A DNA stretch of 25,146 nt, from contig NW_003546528.1 in the NCBI RefSeq assembly GCF_000090795.2, forward strand, positions 9,900-35,045, read 5' to 3'. Under the pieces are notes generated by a model. That model had not been told where the DNA came from. It saw only the letters and a program-made list of their open reading frames with translations, and did no database searches. The DNA comes from Amphimedon queenslandica. Taxonomy: Eukaryota > Porifera > Demospongiae > Haplosclerida > Niphatidae. Of this stretch, positions 20,582 to 25,146 are shown in pieces; positions within the stretch are counted from its first letter, which is position 1, and each line of letters begins with the position of its first letter. The position numbers and the translations under genes were made by a program.

Positions 20582-21381
20582 GTTATTATTATTATTATTA
20601 TATTATTTAGGTACAAGGATGGGTTCCTCCAAGTTACGCCCTCCAACTGTTAAACGTAATTCAACTGACGATATTAATAGACCTTCATCAGCTGCTTCTA
20701 ATTATATGATCAACGAGGTAATGAATAATTAATGAGCTTTATATTAAAGTACTTGAAATACCCCACCAGCTCTCCTCCCCCTTCTCCCTCTCCTCTCTCT
20801 CTCTCTCCCCCTTTCTCTGTTCCCAGTAGTCCATTATCTAATATGGTTTCTATTTATATTTTTGGTAATTCATATGATATTACATATCCAATGATCTGTG
20901 TTTGTGATATGTTGAGAATTCATTTAATGACACCAGCAGCTGTCTCTCTTTCCCTCTGTGTCTGGTAGTGGGTGTGGCTGTTATTCTGTTGTTGTTTTTG
21001 ATATTTTTAACTTATTAACACTTTCATGTGCATGTACATACAAAAGTAACATAACTGTATACACTCAATCACTTTATGTGTTCTTATGTAGTAAACTATA
21101 TAGTGGTTAGTCAATAAACATATATCCAACAGACCACTACATAATATTAATGTATTGTATTGTGTTTATTTTTATTTATTAATAGTCTAGGGGTGTGTCT
21201 CGTCCTCGTTCAGCTGCTGATGTTCACAAGGTTCATGTTGGCCCTCCTCCAACTCAAAGACAGTCCTCATCTCAAGGGAGTAGAAGCTCCACCCCCTCCA
21301 GTGGGCGGAGCACACCTCTATTTAAAAAGGTCTGTTATTATGACTGTACCATTAACTACTTAGCCATAATTATTATTATTA

Positions 21382-21427
<46 letters not shown>

Positions 21428-23021
21428 AATTATTATTATTATTTATTTTATTTATTATCAGACTGAGGCTGGTATAGCGGAGGAAGATGAGTACATTAAT
21501 GAGGAAACTAGACCACACCCATCGACACCTAACAGACCACCACAATATCGAACACCATCCTCCGTCAGACTGGGAAGGTATACTAATAATATACTGAGTA
21601 GTATACTAATGAATAGTGTTGCATTAATAATGCTAATGTTTTACTAATAATATCCTAATGATATCCTAGGACTCCAGTGATCAGATCCAGCCGGAGAAGT
21701 GATTCATCAGATTGCAGTGGAGTACTATCGGTAGGTGAGTCAGGAGTGGGTCTTAACGAACTAGAAGGAGCAGTATTGATTGATGCTGAGGACTATAGAC
21801 GAATGGTACAAGAAGTGAAGACACTCAAGACAATGTTACTGAGACTAAAGAGAGAACTGGCAGCTGATGTAAGTGCATATCAACTGATACTCTAACTCCT
21901 TCTATTCAATTGATGTGCATGTACATGGACTTATGTTGGGTAGGAAGTTTGAACTGGGTTTCAATCAATTTTGGATTTTTTAAAAATTTTAATGTTGCTC
22001 CACCATTGGATAAAAGTCCCTGTGCTATAGTACCTGTCTTTACTTTCTTGGCATACATGTATTATGTTTCTATTATTATTTTTATTATTTTTATTATTTT
22101 AGGGTGTGGCAACTCCTCCTTCTACTCCTCCTACTTCAATGGTTAGTCTGGTGGGTGGGTGTGGCTTATTACTTTATTCCTTATATAGAAGTCCAGTGTG
22201 GTCCGTTTAAAGCAAGGGGGCGGGGCTAATAATGCTGAACTACTTAATAAAATACAAAAGCTGACATCAGTACGTATAACCAAATATTTATTTATTTATT
22301 TATTTATTGCTTAAGGAGCGTGACAAAGCCCTGTCCGATATTGAGGATTCTAAAAAGGAGCAGAAACTGCAACAGGCACAACTTGAGACACTTAAATCAA
22401 ATCTTGAGACTCAACAAAAAGATAACACGAAATTGAACAATAAACTAACGGAACTCGAGACACACAGAGAGTACCTTTTAGACAGGGTATGTGTACATGA
22501 CCAGCCCCTCTGGAGGTGTGTGTGTATAAGTAATGTAATACCTGAGGACTGAGATATCTGCTTGAGGTGAAGCTGAGGGCAGATATCAAGGGACTCAGGT
22601 ATTACATTACTGATACTCACCTCCAGACACACACACTGGTCAGTGGTCACTGTAAATAAATGCCAGTGTAATTATAATTAATTAATTAATTATTATTATT
22701 ATTATCAGTTGGAGAGGCTCCATGCTGATAAGCACAAGGTAGAGGACAGGTTGAACACTCTTGAGAAGTCGGCTTATTATGAGAGAACAGTTCTGGAGGG
22801 AATATCTCCAGCTGGTCAGGAGGACACTGTGGATGGACTTATGGTTGATGATGACATTGAAAATGGAGTAAGAAATTTTACTATTTTATTTATTTATTTA
22901 TTGTGGAAGATTTGGCTAAAATTGAAAATTAAGTGTTAAAAATTGTCCAACAATTTACTGAACTTTTTGTCTCTCTCTCTCTCTCCAGCTGTATTATGAT
23001 GATGAAGACGCCACTTATTAG
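19006..23021 (+). CDS. CCSER (FAM190)-like serine-rich coiled-coil protein
   Basis: Ten exons (19006-19921, 20611-20717, 21186-21329, 21462-21577, 21670-21868, 22103-22141, 22189-22269, 22316-22486, 22709-22867, 22989-23021) give about 654 residues. The N-terminal 420 are Ser/Pro/Arg-rich and probably disordered; SRIP at residues 8-11 fits the SxIP motif used to bind EB1 at microtubule plus ends. Residues ~469-488 (DYRRMVQEVKTLKTMLLRLK) resemble the conserved block of human CCSER1 (FRLMLQDCTAVKTLLLKMKR), in both cases followed by a Ser/Thr/Pro linker and coiled coil. Human CCSER1 also starts with a similar SRLPIF motif. Residues ~520-620 are coiled coil; the end is acidic (LYYDDEDATY). A microtubule-associated role is inferred. 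Family assignment rests on short blocks and is moderate. An extra Ser/Pro exon may exist around 20750-20850. Confidence 0.65.
20513..20600. repeat. (ATT)n microsatellite, ~29 units
   Basis: A nearly pure ATT run with one G interruption lies in the first intron of the CCSER-like gene and ends 10 bp before its 3' splice site at 20611. It probably serves as the U-rich tract. Confidence 0.95.
21385..21425. repeat. (ATT)n microsatellite
   Basis: About 14 ATT units lie in the intron between exons 3 and 4 of the CCSER-like gene, about 37 bp before the acceptor at 21461, with interrupted ATT/TTTA sequence between. Confidence 0.9.
21919..21975 (+). repeat. Diverged fragment related to the GATM-intron satellite
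   Basis: CTTATGTTGGGTAGGAAGTT and the sequence after it align with the satellite segment CTTATGTTGTGTAGAAAGTT and its continuation over about 45 bp, with scattered substitutions and a short insertion near the start. It lies in a CCSER-like intron, 7 kb from the array. Similarity was judged by eye. Confidence 0.5.
22499..22641 (+). other. Intronic ~143-nt hairpin, candidate microRNA precursor
   Basis: The 5' arm (22499-22561) and 3' arm (22579-22641) pair across a 17-nt loop. Paired blocks are GACCAG, TCTGGAGGTG, an 18-bp perfect block (AGTAATGTAATACCTGAG with CTCAGGTATTACATTACT) and GATATCTGC, separated by small internal loops. It starts 12 nt after the donor of a CCSER-like intron. Size and bulges fit a long pre-miRNA, as known in demosponges; a MITE or a plain inverted repeat is the alternative, though I see no target-site duplication. 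Expression is unknown. Confidence 0.5.
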
Positions 23022-23087
23022 AGTACCAGATCTTCCTTGCAGTATTGATTTATTTTCATGTACGATATTGTTATTATTATTGTTATT

Positions 23088-23120
<33 letters not shown>

Positions 23121-23514
23121 GTTATTATTATTTCATTCAGCCGTTCGAACAAATTGCAATAATTTTCTTTTATCATTTCATACTTTTGTAGCTTCCGTCT
23201 CTTTTTTGTAAATCTTTTTACGCGTGACGTCATTTAGAAATCATTTTCATAAAACCTTTTGTTTTGACAATTTCACTTCGTTTTCCTACATAGTGCAGTA
23301 ATCCTTCATTACTCTATGATCATTGATATCATTTTATAGTTTTAGTTGTAAGTTGCAACAGCTTCTAGTATAACCACTTATGAGGCTTAGCACAAAAGTT
23401 TAGTTATTGAAAAATACACAATGTAGAAAGAAAATAGTCTATAGACATTTTTTACTTCAGCTATAGCAGTAGATAAATACATTATTTGATATTAGGAGAA
23501 GGTGCAGCAGGTTT
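23022..23514. other. Tail-to-tail intergenic region, CCSER-like / SRCR genes
   Basis: The region contains an interrupted ATT/GTT repeat (about 23065-23130), AT-rich 3' UTR sequence and a perfect CRE palindrome TGACGTCA at 23225-23232. No canonical AATAAA was found for either convergent gene. No supported gene or RNA is seen. Confidence 0.5.
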
Positions 23515-24930
23515 TCAGTCAAACTGAGTATAAGCTGTGTTGATAACCTTTTTCTTCTTTTTGGCTCCAGCAGCACAGCAGCAACAGAATGAAAGACACA
23601 CACACAAACAGCACAAGATGAAACCAACTAATCCAGCAGCTGCTATTATAACAATGTGAATGAAAGTCCACCAAGAATCTATTAAAACAGCATATCATTA
23701 ATTAATAATAATTATTATTATCATCACCTTCTATTCCAGTACATGTAGTACGTAAAGATCCTTTCTCAAAACTTGCTTTATTATAAGCTATTATAATGAA
23801 TGATGGCATTACTGCAGCATATAGTGGATCACTTACTGCACTGGACTGTTAGGTCTTCACCATGACTGCAATCAGTGCTCTCTTTTGAAGGACAGGTCTG
23901 ACAGTAACCAATACAAGTCTTGTCAGTGTGTCCACAGTACAAGTTATCTAGCCATATTGGTTGAGATCCATTACCACGACTGACATTAGAAAAAAACAAA
24001 ATTAATAATTGATGATGATTGCTGCAATGAAAGCTATTTCATTGCTACTTACATTGGCAGTTTGTCCCATTTGAATGATTTAGTGTATCCAAGTTGAACA
24101 CAGACAGTGTCAGCTTCATCATCATCAATGCCATCATCACAGACTGTCCCCCACTCCTTGTTGCAATACACTTCAACTAGTCCTTCAGATGAATAGCTAC
24201 CTTCTACCAGTCGGACCATCCCATCATATGGATCACCCCAAATATCAGTGGTAGCTATGAAAAGATAATGAAACATATAATAGTGTTTTATGAAAATAAA
24301 GAGAAGAGCTCATATCTTACAGCATGTTACATGAATGTCAGTTTTATCACTGCAGCTGTTTGAGTCGGCAGGACTGTAGTGACACTGAGATAACACTTGA
24401 TACTGATCACTGTCACAATGAACGTCTTTAATAACTGCTGCTGATGTATCAATACCAAACCTATAACAATAAATTAATAATTTTCAAGCAATTTCCTGTT
24501 ACAATTACAAGCTCTTGTTAACACCTTGTTAACAGCTTGAGGTGTTTACGAGGTGTCAAATTAAAATAATTATGCTTTTGTTGCAGCATCAGCTTACAAA
24601 GCTACTCCATAAGTTCCAAAGGAATCAGCTCCATTGTATCCGAGTTGATAACAGACGGTGTCTGCTTCTCTTTGACCAAATGCTGTCTGATTAGAGCAGA
24701 TATTCCCCCACTGGTCATCAATATATATCTGTATAATACCAGCATTGGTGGCACCAGAGGCTACTCCTGGTCCAGTCTTATTGTTGAAGAGTCTTATGGT
24801 CCCGTTACCAACCTGTTCGCCTTTAACACAAGCACACGTTAGCAACAGAATGACACTTCTTCCTATCCTTACCTTGTACAGCAACAGCAGCAGCACAGAC
24901 TAAAAGAAGAGCAAAGAAAGAAGACTTCAT
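23515..24930 (-). CDS. Type I membrane protein with two SRCR domains
   Basis: Seven phase-consistent exons (24930-24873, 24820-24598, 24460-24321, 24254-24053, 23979-23837, 23787-23728, 23678-23515) give 329 residues. Residues 1-18 (MKSSFFALLLVCAAAVAV) are a signal peptide. SRCR domain 1 spans ~25-140 (GTIRLFN, DDQWGNIC, EADTVCYQLGY, IKDVHC) and has six cysteines. SRCR domain 2 spans ~150-255 (VRLVEG, WGTVCDDG, EADTVCVQLGY, IWLDNLYC) with extra cysteines. A short stalk, one transmembrane helix (~280-305, ending in a cysteine cluster) and a short tail with five lysines follow. SRCR proteins are secreted or surface receptors for ligands such as microbial surfaces, and are expanded in sponges; ligand and role here are unknown. 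Introns after exon 1 are mostly phase 1 or 2. Confidence 0.85.
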
Positions 24931-24984
24931 TTTCAAACTGTCTTTGCAGCAAGATGCAGCAGGGCGGGGCTCATTATGACGTCA
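24931..24984 (-). promoter_or_regulatory. SRCR gene promoter with GC box and CRE
   Basis: Directly upstream of the SRCR start codon lie GGGCGGGGC (24962-24970, Sp1/KLF-type GC box) and a perfect cAMP-response element TGACGTCA (24977-24984), 47-54 bp from the ATG. Both are classic promoter elements; activity is inferred. Confidence 0.45.
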
Positions 24985-25146
24985 TCAACTGCAACCACTC
25001 ATGAATATCATTATAAGACAAAAGGAATTGCATGATGTGCTAGCAGCAGTATTGTCTCTTTATTAATATAATGTTTATTAATTACGTTTGTTAATTATGT
25101 TTATTAATTAATACATGTAGTTATTGTTTGTTAAGATTTCCATAGC
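24985..25146. other. AT-rich right edge, no gene seen
   Basis: Upstream flank of the SRCR gene. It contains repeated TTAATTA/TTTATTAATTA-like sequence from 25060 to 25115 and no open frame of note. Confidence 0.5.

Noticed and set aside
20319-20732. Open frame with a long poly-leucine run
   Set aside because: The leucines come from the intronic (ATT)n microsatellite; only the final part (20611-20717) is real exon.
1-25146. CRISPR array, rRNA, bacterial operon or viral gene
   Set aside because: No regularly spaced direct repeats with unique spacers, no rRNA-like sequence, and all recognised genes are spliced animal genes.

Overview
The window looks like nuclear DNA from an early-branching animal, most likely a demosponge such as Amphimedon queenslandica; the species is an inference. 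Genes are closely packed on both strands. Most introns are only about 40-120 bp, are AT-rich, and often carry ATT-type repeats next to the 3' splice site. The palindrome TACATGTA recurs throughout. The gene content is plainly animal. No bacterial, viral or CRISPR-type feature was seen.

Layout, left to right. (1) 420-732, minus: weak two-exon candidate for a very small protein, with an inverted pair of E2F-like sites upstream. (2) 1118-4538, minus: 20-exon coiled-coil gene that I identify as CEP83 (CCDC41), a centriole distal-appendage protein. (3) 4642-11372, plus: head-to-head with CEP83 across 103 bp, a three-exon gene for about 2066 residues. It joins a FAM120/Asteroid-like PIN-nuclease-type module to a TDRD9/Spindle-E-like DEVH RNA helicase, followed by fourteen 9-residue repeats, a proline-rich stretch and a small C-terminal domain. 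(4) 11828-15079, plus: complete GATM (glycine amidinotransferase, creatine synthesis) with a mitochondrial presequence; its third intron holds a ~177-bp tandem satellite. (5) 15415-18726, minus: ankyrin-Roc-COR-death-domain protein, DAPK-like without the kinase; one intron contains a 216-bp MITE. (6) 19006-23021, plus: head-to-head with the Roco gene, a CCSER-like serine-rich coiled-coil protein with an N-terminal SxIP motif; one intron contains a long hairpin that could be a microRNA precursor. (7) 23515-24930, minus: small type I membrane protein with a signal peptide, two SRCR domains and one transmembrane helix.

The genes do not form one pathway. Two divergent pairs (CEP83 / PIN-helicase and Roco / CCSER-like) probably share promoters. 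The CEP83 side carries an imperfect RFX X-box, as expected for a ciliary gene. The best candidate for something undescribed is the PIN-like/DExH helicase fusion: the FAM120-type C-terminal region and helicase motif I lie in the same uninterrupted exon, so the fusion is not an artefact of exon joining. All gene models were spliced by eye from GT/AG signals, reading phase and remembered family sequences; none was tested with transcripts or database searches.
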